Shown one piece after another: positions 16,130 to 22,995 of a stretch of 33,091 bases of DNA; position 1 is the stretch's first letter, and the number at the start of each line of letters is the position of its first letter. The position numbers and the translations under genes were made by a program. Source of the DNA: Chthoniobacterales bacterium (lineage in GTDB: Bacteria > Verrucomicrobiota > Verrucomicrobiia > Chthoniobacterales > UBA10450). The stretch covers positions 1 through 33,091 of the forward strand of contig JACDGS010000044.1 in assembly GCA_013821455.1 (NCBI GenBank). The letters run 5' to 3'. The notes beneath the pieces were generated by a model. That model searched no databases. It had not been told where the DNA came from and saw only the letters and a program-made list of their open reading frames with translations.

Positions 16130-16575
16130 AATACTGATTGCCTTTCTGATTGGTTGTTGTCGTTGTTAACTGTCGACGGCGAAGGTGGAACGACATCACC
16201 GCGAACCAAATGACGAAGAACCGACAAGAAATGACACGTCGTGAGACGGGCATCGGGTCGTGACGGTCGAAGGGGATGGTAACGACACTTCGACATTTAG
16301 GTGAAGGATGCGGACACGTGTTAAAAGGAGATCAGGCTCAAGAAACATCAGGTGGCGGCCGTCGCAGTTGTTCTCGCTGAGAGGCGGCGGCGGGGCGACA
16401 GTTTCGCGGGTGGCATGCAAGTCGTCGACAGCGGGAAGAGCTACGAGAATCGCTTGTCGCGAAGACCGCTTCATCTGCGATGCGCGGCCGGCCCGGTATG
16501 AGTTGACTCGTCCGGAAGCGCGACCTTCACCTTCCGGGACCACGTTCTAGCGCTGACCTGTATGCAACGCCAATC
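16130..16575. other. Gene-free stretch upstream of the HAF gene
   Basis: No convincing gene is seen on either strand, and the frames present have no recognisable features. The stretch presumably contains the HAF gene promoter (reading left). The bases just before attC 6 do not show a clear R' or R'' other than that of attC 6. Confidence 0.4.
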
Positions 16576-16697
16576 GTCTAGCCAAGAGATGCTGCAAACC
16601 GCTGGCCGGCTTACGCTCCAGTTTTCCATGACTCAAACCTCTCCTCCGCCGCCACGCGCGCTCTCGCCAGCGGTGGCTGATCTTGTTCTCGTTAGAT
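16576..16697 (+). other. attC site 6
   Basis: R'' is degenerate (GTCTAGC, 16576-16582) and R' is GTTAGAT (16691-16697). The stem CAAACCGCTGGCCGG pairs with the CGCCAGCGGTGGCTG arm. The central CCATGACTCAAACCTC block is shared with neighbouring sites. Confidence 0.88.
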
Positions 16698-17196
16698 GAC
16701 TCCCCGAGCCCCTTCACGACTTCGCTGTGTTCAGCTATTTCTTCTGCTATGCCTTTGGCATCTTTCCGGATGTCTTATCGCGGTCTTGCCCGAGGTTGCA
16801 GAATCGCGAATCATCGTTACGCCGACCACCTTAGAAGACGCCTTCCCTGGAGTGCATGACGCGATGGCCGAGTTCAGTCTGAAATATGGTTATAAGAGCT
16901 CTACGCCCTGGCATTCCCCGCCTGAAATGGCGTTGACAGATTATGGAGTGGGCGGCGGCCTATTTAGACATAGGAGCGACTCTCCCAACGCGGCGGATCG
17001 CCCCGACTCTCTTTCTGTATTCCGTGGTTTCAATCGCACGATTGTCATCACCTACCAAAGCAAAGGGGATGTCCGAGCAAATGACAATCCTGTCGTCAAC
17101 GATCTTAAAGCGATTCTCCACCAACATACTCAAGGACAGCGTATAGCTTACGTCTACACACCGAGTCATTGGGACATTATCGGTCCCGGCGATTAA
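16696..17196 (+). CDS. Cassette-encoded predicted lipoprotein, unknown function
   Basis: This 166-residue product has a lipoprotein signal: arginine-rich start, hydrophobic LFLLLCLWHL, then the lipobox LSGC with Cys26. The rest is not recognised; it contains VTPTTLEDAFPGVHDAMAEF, a Gly-rich VGGGLFRH segment, and ends PSHWDIIGPGD. The ATG overlaps the last two bases of R' of attC 6, so the recombination site itself supplies most of the start codon. The stop lies 15 bp before the R'' of attC 7. It is likely anchored at a cell membrane facing the periplasm. Confidence 0.75.
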   Translation: MTPRAPSRLRCVQLFLLLCLWHLSGCLIAVLPEVAESRIIVTPTTLEDAFPGVHDAMAEFSLKYGYKSSTPWHSPPEMALTDYGVGGGLFRHRSDSPNAADRPDSLSVFRGFNRTIVITYQSKGDVRANDNPVVNDLKAILHQHTQGQRIAYVYTPSHWDIIGPGD

Positions 17197-17211
17197 CGTG
17201 AACTCAAAGTC

Positions 17212-17322
17212 ATCTAACCATGCGATGCAGACAACCGCTGGCCGGCGTACGCCCGAGTTCCATGAGCCAAACCTCATCTCCCGCCCCCACGGACGCCCTC
17301 GCCAGTCGAAGACTCGCTAGGC
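17212..17322 (+). other. attC site 7, degenerate R'
   Basis: R'' is ATCTAAC (17212-17218) with a perfect left arm CAACCGCTGGCCGGCGTACG. The right arm shares CCAGTCGAAGACTCGC with attC 4 but then ends at once in GCTAGGC (17316-17322), apparently through loss of the GGCTGATCTTG block and a T-to-C change in the core. It is probably inactive. Confidence 0.7.
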
Positions 17323-17344
17323 CTTATACCTTGCCCCATCAGCT

Positions 17345-17980
17345 ATGCAAACAGATCCCAATTACGTGTCCGTTTTGTTCGTTAATCTTTTGCAGCCAAT
17401 ATTTGATTTATTTAAGCTGCTGGAGCAATCTGATCCCAAAGGTCCCAACGAGGTACAGGCAGGAATGCTTGAAAACGGCTACGCCGTTTCCATTATTGTT
17501 CTTTCCGCGCTCGTCCTGGATTCGGCCCTGAACCGCACTCGCTACGTCCGCAGCGAGCTAAAGCGCGAGAGCACCGTTGCTACATTAAAAAGACTTGGTG
17601 CCGATCACCTGGCTCAAGACATAGAGGAAATCTTCGCGCTTCGCGACAGTATCGCACACAATCACATTTGGAAGGTCGCCATGCACTGGAACCATAGCAG
17701 TGGAATGGCGCTGGACTCTGCCGAAAAACTTCCGGCTTATGGCGACGAGAAGTTTAATCGCGTTGTCGATTCAAAAACACGCGCAACACATCGCTTGCAC
17801 TTGGACGCGTTTCCAAATCGCATTCACCGTGCTACAGCAATTGCGGTTCTAAAGAAGACTGTTGAAGCCCTAAAGTTTTTGGAAGGGCTCGACCGCAGAT
17901 ATGTTTATCTTAGCCAGCCTTGGCATGTCACAAGAGGCAACGAGCTTGTTCCCTTCTACAAATGGGTCGACGGTTTATGA
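17345..17980 (+). CDS. Cassette-encoded protein, possible HEPN-like domain
   Basis: This 211-residue protein is not assigned to a family with certainty. It is largely helical, with an N-terminal region (VSVLFVNLLQPIFDLFKLLE), a hydrophobic helix (GYAVSIIVLSALVLDSAL), and the segment EIFALRDSIAHNHIWK, where R100 and H105 give the R-X4-H spacing used by HEPN-domain RNases and by related RiboL-PSP/Swt1-like proteins. HEPN proteins are frequent in toxin-antitoxin and defence systems, but that role is only an inference. The ATG at 17345 is the first plausible one, 22 bp after the degenerate R'. A 55-residue membrane protein gene follows 29 bp downstream. Confidence 0.65.
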   Translation: MQTDPNYVSVLFVNLLQPIFDLFKLLEQSDPKGPNEVQAGMLENGYAVSIIVLSALVLDSALNRTRYVRSELKRESTVATLKRLGADHLAQDIEEIFALRDSIAHNHIWKVAMHWNHSSGMALDSAEKLPAYGDEKFNRVVDSKTRATHRLHLDAFPNRIHRATAIAVLKKTVEALKFLEGLDRRYVYLSQPWHVTRGNELVPFYKWVDGL

Positions 17981-18009
17981 TACCCTAAAACCTCACGATC
18001 AATGCCCTA

Positions 18010-18177
18010 ATGAAAAGACTACTCGGAGGAATTTTGGCGTTCGCCCTTATGTCGGAGCTTATTGCCGTATTTTGTTACGGAGGCTGGATTCGCTGGATTT
18101 TAGTGGCTGCGATTCTTATTCCGTGCGGCCTTCTCAACCTTGTAGGAGCTGGGTCGTTTTGGGGAAAGGCACCTTGA
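18010..18177 (+). CDS. Small hydrophobic membrane protein
   Basis: A 55-residue frame reads MKRLLGGILAFALMSELIAVF, then a CYGGWIRW turn, ILVAAILIPCGLLNLVGAG, and the tail SFWGKAP. Two predicted membrane helices joined by a short turn are consistent with a real small membrane protein. It follows the possible HEPN-like gene in the same cassette and orientation, so the two could be a functional pair, for example with the small protein acting as partner or membrane anchor. No strong ribosome binding site is seen. A longer overlapping frame (17901-18263) in another phase is less plausible. Confidence 0.5.
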   Translation: MKRLLGGILAFALMSELIAVFCYGGWIRWILVAAILIPCGLLNLVGAGSFWGKAP

Positions 18178-18213
18178 TTTCATCGACGAAAGCCGAGCAA
18201 GCTTTAGCCATGC

Positions 18214-18238
18214 GGAGGACACATCATTACGGTCCTCC
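18214..18238 (+). terminator. Possible hairpin terminator
   Basis: GGAGGAC pairs with GTCCTCC over an 11-base loop and is followed by TCATTT. It lies 36 bp after the small membrane protein gene. The T-run is weak. Confidence 0.35.
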
Positions 18239-18304
18239 TCATTTGACGGTGAGCACATGTTGAGCGAGCAAATATATTAGGATGTTTCGTGATTTCACGC
18301 CTGA

Positions 18305-18427
18305 GCCTAACCATGCGATGCAGCCAACCGCTGGTCGGTGTACGCTCAAGTTTTCCATGACTCCAGCCTCGCATCCCGCCGCCATACGCGCCTTCGCCAG
18401 CGGTGGCTGATCTTGTTCTCGTTAGGT
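18305..18427 (+). other. attC site 8
   Basis: R'' is GCCTAAC (18305-18311) and R' is GTTAGGT (18421-18427). The left arm CAACCGCTGG and right arm CCAGCGGTGGCTG are complementary, and the terminal arm CTGATCTTGTTCTCGTTAG is intact. It is one of the most complete sites in the array. Confidence 0.93.
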
Positions 18428-19106
18428 GTTTAAGCGCGTGAGCACAACATCACTACTTGGCTATCTGGCGCACGAAATTATCGCACCGGTGACGAGAAAG
18501 GGCCTTTTCGCTGGCCGGTATGTGTCCTTCGCAGAATACCTGTCACACGCTCAGCTTTTGTATGAGTTAACCGCGATATTGGGCTATATGTATCGCGACA
18601 AATTGGAGAAATTCGCGACGCTGTTTAGCGAGCCAGGACGTCAGGCCGACTTGGCCGCGTTTCTCGCCACCGGGAGTTCCGTCGCAGATCGTGTGGCAGG
18701 GCTGGCCGACGAACCGAAGGATGTTTATGACCTGTTCTTCGAGTCCGAGGGAACGAAGTTGATGAAAGCAATGCAAAAGGGTGGTGCCACCCAATTCTCA
18801 GACTGGTCCGATCTTCCCAAAGTTTGGAGGCTTAAGCTGCCCATTAAACTCTATTTTGAACATCTATGTATGACCGCCCTTGAGGGCATTCAGCTTGGGA
18901 GCCAGTACCCCGAAATGACTGAGAGATTGTTTTCATACAGGCGTGACCCAGCCGAATGGAGCGCTGCGTATCAATTCGGTTTGGACATTGGCCCTTCAGC
19001 TCCGGAAACCGTACCACTGCCGGAGCGCCAATCCGAGGCGAAGGCACTGATAAGGCCGTACGTTGAACGAGTCCACCCAAACTTACTCGCCGATTTAGGG
19101 CTGTAA
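18426..19106 (+). CDS. Cassette-encoded protein of unknown function
   Basis: This 226-residue product is not recognised. It appears soluble and alpha-helical, with stretches such as SFAEYLSHAQLLYELTAILG, EPKDVYDLFFESEGTKLMKA and LKLPIKLYFEHLCMTALEG. There is no signal peptide. The first start is GTG 18426, whose G and T belong to the R' box of attC 8; a second GTG (18438) is possible. The stop lies 15 bp before the R'' of attC 9, so the gene fills the cassette. Codon use resembles its neighbours less than the chromosomal genes do, with more AT-ending codons. Confidence 0.7.
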   Translation: MFKRVSTTSLLGYLAHEIIAPVTRKGLFAGRYVSFAEYLSHAQLLYELTAILGYMYRDKLEKFATLFSEPGRQADLAAFLATGSSVADRVAGLADEPKDVYDLFFESEGTKLMKAMQKGGATQFSDWSDLPKVWRLKLPIKLYFEHLCMTALEGIQLGSQYPEMTERLFSYRRDPAEWSAAYQFGLDIGPSAPETVPLPERQSEAKALIRPYVERVHPNLLADLGL

Positions 19107-19121
19107 CCGATGAGAGGAAAA

Positions 19122-19245
19122 GCCTAACCAGGCGATGCAGCTAACGCCTACCCGGCGTACGATCACTTTTAATGATAGCTAGAACTCTTTATCTCCGCGC
19201 CCGGCGCGCTCCCGGTAGGCGTGGCTGATCTTGTTCTCGTTAGGT
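19122..19245 (+). other. attC site 9 (GCCTACC stem class)
   Basis: R'' is GCCTAAC (19122-19128) and R' is GTTAGGT (19239-19245). The inner stem uses CTAACGCCTACCCGG paired with CCCGGTAGGCGTGGCTG, as in attC 2. The 3' arm contains the exact 19-mer shared across the array. Confidence 0.93.
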
Positions 19246-19262
19246 CGTAAGACGCGGCTGAA

Positions 19263-19409
19263 ATGGACGAAGCATCATTTACCCGGGCTTCCGCAAAACG
19301 TGTATTGATGCGCCTATGCCTACGTCATTTCGCCACAATTATGACATTCAACGGCATTGAAGGTATGTTCTCCGGAGAAACAATGTCTAACCGAAGGGGG
19401 CATGCATGA
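19263..19409 (+). CDS. Short reading frame overlapping the methyltransferase start
   Basis: A 48-codon frame (MDEASFTRASAKRVLMRLCL...) begins 18 bp after R' of attC 9 and its TGA overlaps the ATG of the methyltransferase (ATGA arrangement). It could couple translation or be chance. A GTCTAAC box (19385-19391) inside it resembles an R''. No family is recognised. Confidence 0.3.
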   Translation: MDEASFTRASAKRVLMRLCLRHFATIMTFNGIEGMFSGETMSNRRGHA

Positions 19410-20242
19410 CTGAGATTCCACTACCATCGACCGCATTCGCTGACGCCTGGATACAGGTCGATCGGACAGAAGATCCCCGATTCTTTGTGAATCTTCTCGA
19501 CGCTACTCGTGCTCGCCTTTTGGAACGGGCTCGGGAAGCTCCGGCGCGATTCTTCGCGCCACTTGCACCTCGACCGGGGCTTAACGTGCTCGACGTTGGC
19601 TGCGGAACTGGCGATTTCCTTCGGCTGCTTGCGCCCTTGGTAGATCCTGGAAAGTCGGTTGGCCTCGATCTGAGCGAGACGATGATCGACGAGGCGCGCC
19701 AACGCTCGACTGCCGCTGTTTCCAATCTCATGTTCCGGGTTGGAAGCGTGCTGGAGCTTCCGTTTGAAGCTGGCAGCTTTGATCGAGTTATTGCGACGCA
19801 AGTGCTCCTTCACGTTCCCGATCCATGGAAGGGGCTAGCTGAGATGTGCCGCGTCCTTGCGCCTGGTGGGATGATCTCTGTGGCGGAGATTGACTGGGGC
19901 ACGCTGGTCGTGGAATGCACGAATCGCGAACTTAGTCGGCGCTTTACCGACCTCGCCTGCAAAGAGCTGCGGAATGGGCTAATCGTGCGGGAACTTCCAG
20001 GCCGCCTTCGCCATCTTGGATGCGAGCGAATAACAATTATGCCGGAGGTCGAGGTTGCTCAGGACATCGATGCTTTCCATCGCTGGTTTGTTGAACCATC
20101 GCTCTCGCATTTCAGGAGAATAGGAGCGTTCTCTCAGGCTGAGGGCGATTTCTTCCTTAACGATCTGCAGGAACGTGCGCGCCACGGACAGTATTTTTCG
20201 TCTCGGACTCACTATTCGATAATAGGGTACCGACCCGTTTAA
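19406..20242 (+). CDS. Class I SAM-dependent methyltransferase
   Basis: This 278-residue protein has the Rossmann-type methyltransferase core: motif I VLDVGCGTGDF (about 61-71), acidic motif SVGLDLSETMIDEA, a motif reading GSVLELPFEAGSFDRVIA, and LLHVPDPWKGLAEMCRVLAPGG. The C-terminal half (residues 175-278) is the usual substrate-specificity region, and its target is unknown. The ATG at 19406 is chosen for the ATGA overlap and the match in length. The gene shares a cassette with an MFS transporter 61 bp downstream. The pair could modify and export, or import, one small molecule; that link is inference. Confidence 0.9.
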   Translation: MTEIPLPSTAFADAWIQVDRTEDPRFFVNLLDATRARLLERAREAPARFFAPLAPRPGLNVLDVGCGTGDFLRLLAPLVDPGKSVGLDLSETMIDEARQRSTAAVSNLMFRVGSVLELPFEAGSFDRVIATQVLLHVPDPWKGLAEMCRVLAPGGMISVAEIDWGTLVVECTNRELSRRFTDLACKELRNGLIVRELPGRLRHLGCERITIMPEVEVAQDIDAFHRWFVEPSLSHFRRIGAFSQAEGDFFLNDLQERARHGQYFSSRTHYSIIGYRPV

Positions 20243-20303
20243 GGCGCTGTCGTCGTCCGCGCGTCCGATCAGCAATCAGCCATTGCAACTACTGGAATGA
20301 TTG

Positions 20304-21683
20304 ATGGAACTCACGCTTGAGCAACTTTCGGATCGACTCGATCGACTCCCTACCTCGCGTTACCATGCCAGGATCTTGATCATCGCAGCTTTGTCGCTGC
20401 TGTTTGATACGTTAGACCATGTCATTACCGGCTTCGTCCTTGCTAGCCTCCGCACGACATGGGACTTCGAACTTAAGACTGTCGGGTTGATCTCGGCCAT
20501 AGGCCTGTGTGGCTATCTCCTGGGTTCGTTCTTTTGCGGTTTCGTCGCGGATCGCATTGGAAGAAAAAAGACCATTCTTTTCACTCTGATTTTTTATTCG
20601 TTCTTCTCCTCAGCCCGTGGCTTCTCGAACACTCTCTCCACCCTGGCAATACTAAACTTCTTCACGCTGATCTTCATCGGCGCTGAGAACTCGACCGTCC
20701 CGCCCTATCTGGTCGAACTGTGGCCTACCCGTTCCCGGGGAAAGTTAGTTGGCTGGATGATGGGTTTCTTCGGGCTGGGCATTGCTCTGTCGCCCATCTG
20801 GGCGCTGCTGATCATACCGACCTGGGGCTGGCGCTGGGCGCTATTTCTCACCGCTCCATTCGCTTTGATCGGAGGCATCATTCGATCAAGCCTGCCGGAA
20901 TCGCCTCGTTGGCTCCTAAAGGTAGGCCGCGTTTCTGAAGCAGAAGGTGTGTTAGCGCGCATCGAAGCCGAGGTTGAAAAGTTAACCGGAACGCCGCTTC
21001 CACTTGTCACGATCAAACAACCCAGTCTAGACCGCTTACAGCCATTGCTACGCCCACGGGATTTACTCGGTGCTTCCTATCGGCGCATCACATTGATGCT
21101 CTGGGCTGCCTGGTTTGCGGAATACGGAGTGCTCTACTCGTATCAGACGTTTGTCCCGACCCTTCTGTCTGCCGAGGGCTATTCAATCGTGAAGTCCTTC
21201 CAATACGCAGTAGTGATCTACGGATCCGGCATACCGGGTTACATCTTAGGCGGCCAGTTAGTGGAATGGCTCGACCGGAAATATGCAATTCTACTTTCCT
21301 TCGCGGTCACGGGGCTTTTCGGAACTATGTTCGGGCTCTCGAAGACCCCTCTCGAAATCATGCTCTTTGGCGGTTTGACGGTGTTCTCTCTCGCTCTCGG
21401 CTCAACCTCCATCTACACCTACACGCCGGAGCTGTATCCCACAGAGATCCGTGCAACAGGCATGGGTATAGCATCCGCCTGGGGCCGGGCAGGCGCGGTG
21501 ACGTTGCTTTTGAGTTTCGGTTACTTCTTTGCGGTGCAGGGTAAGTCCCTGCTGTTTATCATCAGCGACTCGGTCCTACTCGTCGCCTCAGTGGCAGTAT
21601 TCTGTTTTGGCCCCTCGACTCGCGGTCGAAAGCTGGAAGATACGTCGCAAGGAGTGATAATTGAAGAAGTCCCGAAACTCTAA
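20304..21683 (+). CDS. MFS transporter, sugar-porter-like
   Basis: This 459-residue protein has about 12 membrane helices and the marks of the sugar porter/aromatic acid branch of the major facilitator superfamily: GFVADRIGRKK between helices 2 and 3, WPTRSRGKLVGWMMG, PESPRWLLKVGRVSEAEGVL after helix 6, and ELYPTEIRATGMGIASAWGR in the second half. It would be a proton-coupled carrier of a small organic solute in the inner membrane; the substrate is not predictable. ATG 20304 is preferred over the adjacent TTG. No attC separates it from the methyltransferase, so both move as one large cassette of about 2.6 kb. Confidence 0.92.
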   Translation: MELTLEQLSDRLDRLPTSRYHARILIIAALSLLFDTLDHVITGFVLASLRTTWDFELKTVGLISAIGLCGYLLGSFFCGFVADRIGRKKTILFTLIFYSFFSSARGFSNTLSTLAILNFFTLIFIGAENSTVPPYLVELWPTRSRGKLVGWMMGFFGLGIALSPIWALLIIPTWGWRWALFLTAPFALIGGIIRSSLPESPRWLLKVGRVSEAEGVLARIEAEVEKLTGTPLPLVTIKQPSLDRLQPLLRPRDLLGASYRRITLMLWAAWFAEYGVLYSYQTFVPTLLSAEGYSIVKSFQYAVVIYGSGIPGYILGGQLVEWLDRKYAILLSFAVTGLFGTMFGLSKTPLEIMLFGGLTVFSLALGSTSIYTYTPELYPTEIRATGMGIASAWGRAGAVTLLLSFGYFFAVQGKSLLFIISDSVLLVASVAVFCFGPSTRGRKLEDTSQGVIIEEVPKL

Positions 21684-21759
21684 AGTGAACAGAGCACGAG
21701 TCTCGTCATTCGAACGCTTGCAGTTTCTACTGAGCGATCTTTGGGGGAGGTACGAAAGG

Positions 21760-21884
21760 ACCTAACCGAGTCGATAGAGCCGACCGCGAGGCGGTGTTAT
21801 ATCTAGTTTTGTGATGACTTCGTTTCCGTATCCCGCAGCGACGCGCGCTCCAGCTCGGGGCAGCTCATCTTTGTCTCGTTAGAT
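21760..21884 (+). other. attC site 10, divergent
   Basis: R'' is ACCTAAC (21760-21766) and R' is GTTAGAT (21878-21884). The left arm resembles attC 1 (GAGCCGACCGCGAG), but the right arm (GCTCATCTTTGTCTCGTTAG) deviates from the array consensus, suggesting an older or different origin. Confidence 0.75.
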
Positions 21885-22178
21885 CCAAAGCACGTTTTCC
21901 AATCACCCATAATGTCTCTGAACCGAGGATCAATCGAATGACTCGCAGCTCGTTCCTGAAAGTCTGTGATGACCGGAAGGACCTGATCTCTCAACTTTCC
22001 GTGACAACAACGAGACCTGCATCACGATGGTCGTGAAACCCTGCGTAAGGCTAGATTTAGCGAGAGGCGCGGGGACGCGAGCCAAGTCTTAGCACGAGTG
22101 ACTTGCCGGAAGGCGCTTGGTGGAGTCTATTATCTCGTGCGCTGCCAGCAACTCGGCCCCACGACCGGCCTTATTCTC
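21885..22178. other. Gene-free cassette-like interval ending in degenerate attC 11
   Basis: This is about 290 bp with no credible gene; the best frame is 32 codons from 21938. The right end carries TTATTCTCGTTAGGC, whose GTTAGGC (22179-22185) is a good R', but the left part of that site (near GTCTTAGC, about 22086) is degenerate. It may be a regulatory or decayed cassette. Confidence 0.45.
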
Positions 22179-22206
22179 GTTAGGCAATCTTTCCTTGCCC
22201 CGGCCC

Positions 22207-22602
22207 ATGACAATTGAGCTTCGATTCCTGGCGGCCAGCATTATCCTCGGTCTCATCCATCTTATCGCGGATTCTCATCTCATTAGTTTCCAATACAGCT
22301 ATCGCTGGACGGCCAGCAACCGCGAAGAGCCGAGACCGCCCCTGCGCGGTGTGGCTAACCGTGTGGATCAGGCTTACACCAACTTCATGGAGACCTTTCC
22401 CTTCTTTGCCGCCCTCGTGCTGGCGACGCATCTGGCGGATCGCGACGGGGTCCTCACGCTGTGGGGAGCGCAACTCTACTTTTGGGGAAGGTTAGGTTAC
22501 GTCCTGGCTGCGGCGGCTGGCTTCGGACTGGTAAGGTCGATCGTTTTTTTCAACACCGCGACAGTCGGAATCGTTCTCTTCCTGGTCGCTTTGTTGCGCT
22601 GA
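22207..22602 (+). CDS. MAPEG family membrane protein
   Basis: This 131-residue protein has four predicted membrane helices and family hallmarks: helix 1 (LRFLAASIILGLIHLIA), a RGVANRVDQAYTNFMETFPFFAAL motif (the ER..N..E..P form of MAPEG proteins), and a last helix pair (LGYVLAAAAGFGLV, TATVGIVLFLVALL). MAPEG proteins act in glutathione and eicosanoid-type metabolism; many bacterial members have no known substrate. The ATG at 22207 matches the family start; the longer frame from 22117 would begin in attC sequence. It lies 21 bp after the last clear R' of the array, so it is the last apparent cassette gene. Confidence 0.9.
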   Translation: MTIELRFLAASIILGLIHLIADSHLISFQYSYRWTASNREEPRPPLRGVANRVDQAYTNFMETFPFFAALVLATHLADRDGVLTLWGAQLYFWGRLGYVLAAAAGFGLVRSIVFFNTATVGIVLFLVALLR

Positions 22603-22995
22603 AGTAGTGTGAAATAAAGAAACTAAGCTCCTCTCTGCGCAGGGAGTATCTGCCAAAGCCCTAGATGCTCACTACGAACGATGAAATCGATAGATGTACG
22701 AATTAGAACAAAGCCGAAATTTGCGGCATTGTCCTTCGTCCCGGCCTGTTGGCCATTGTCGCGCCTTTCCGGATTGCCCAGTTCTAGTTAGACCGAAGGC
22801 ACCTGAAAAGCGTCCGCGCTCAGGGCTGACCACTCCGGCCAGCCGAGCCGTAGACCTGTCCGTTGGCATAGCTGGCGTCACTCGCGGCGAGCTGGACGTA
22901 GATCGAGCTAACGACACTTAGCCGCAGCTAAATCTCGTTAGAGCCCGGGTTGGATGTAAGTGCCCTTAGACGGATACTTATCTCGCCTCTACGTG
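22603..22995. other. Transition from cassette array to chromosomal genes
   Basis: Apart from the SDR remnant at 22820-22906, no gene is evident. A weak R'-like box (GTTAGAC, 22787-22793, preceded by CAGTTCTA) may close the MAPEG cassette, but no matching R'' was convincing. GTTAGAG at about 22938 is off consensus. Confidence 0.4.
22820..22906 (-). pseudogene. Remnant of a short-chain dehydrogenase C-terminus
   Basis: On the minus strand this 28-codon piece reads SIYVQLAASDASYANGQVYG and ends SAGRSGQP with a stop. This is the characteristic C-terminal end of short-chain dehydrogenase/reductases (LASD.SYA.GQ.Y...G). Everything upstream of it is lost; the break falls directly at a GCTAACGA sequence (22907-22914). 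It is too short to function. Confidence 0.75.

Larger units (their letters stand above)
9903..22185 (+). mobile_element. Integron-type gene cassette array without integrase (CALIN-like)
   Basis: About ten attC sites of 100-140 bp lie in the same orientation, each beginning with an RYYYAAC box and ending with a GTTRRRY box, with a single gene or gene pair between them in the same direction. Seven sites share CTGATCTTGTTCTCGTTAG exactly, the homogeneity typical of a chromosomal array built by one integrase. Arms are inverted copies of each other with covarying stems. No integrase gene and no clear attI site lie in the window. Three genes (FG-GAP, AraC/GlxA, minus-strand HAF) look like non-cassette additions. 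Confidence 0.9.

Noticed and set aside
17901-18263. 120-codon frame overlapping the end of the possible HEPN-like gene
   Set aside because: It overlaps two better frames and its translation lacks helical or domain features; the 55-aa frame inside has a convincing membrane pattern.
9903-22185. CRISPR array
   Set aside because: The repeats are 100-140 bp with arm symmetry and separate genes rather than short spacers.
22618-22793. A further attC after the MAPEG gene
   Set aside because: GTTAGAC at 22787 resembles an R' box, but no convincing R'' or pairing left arm was found.
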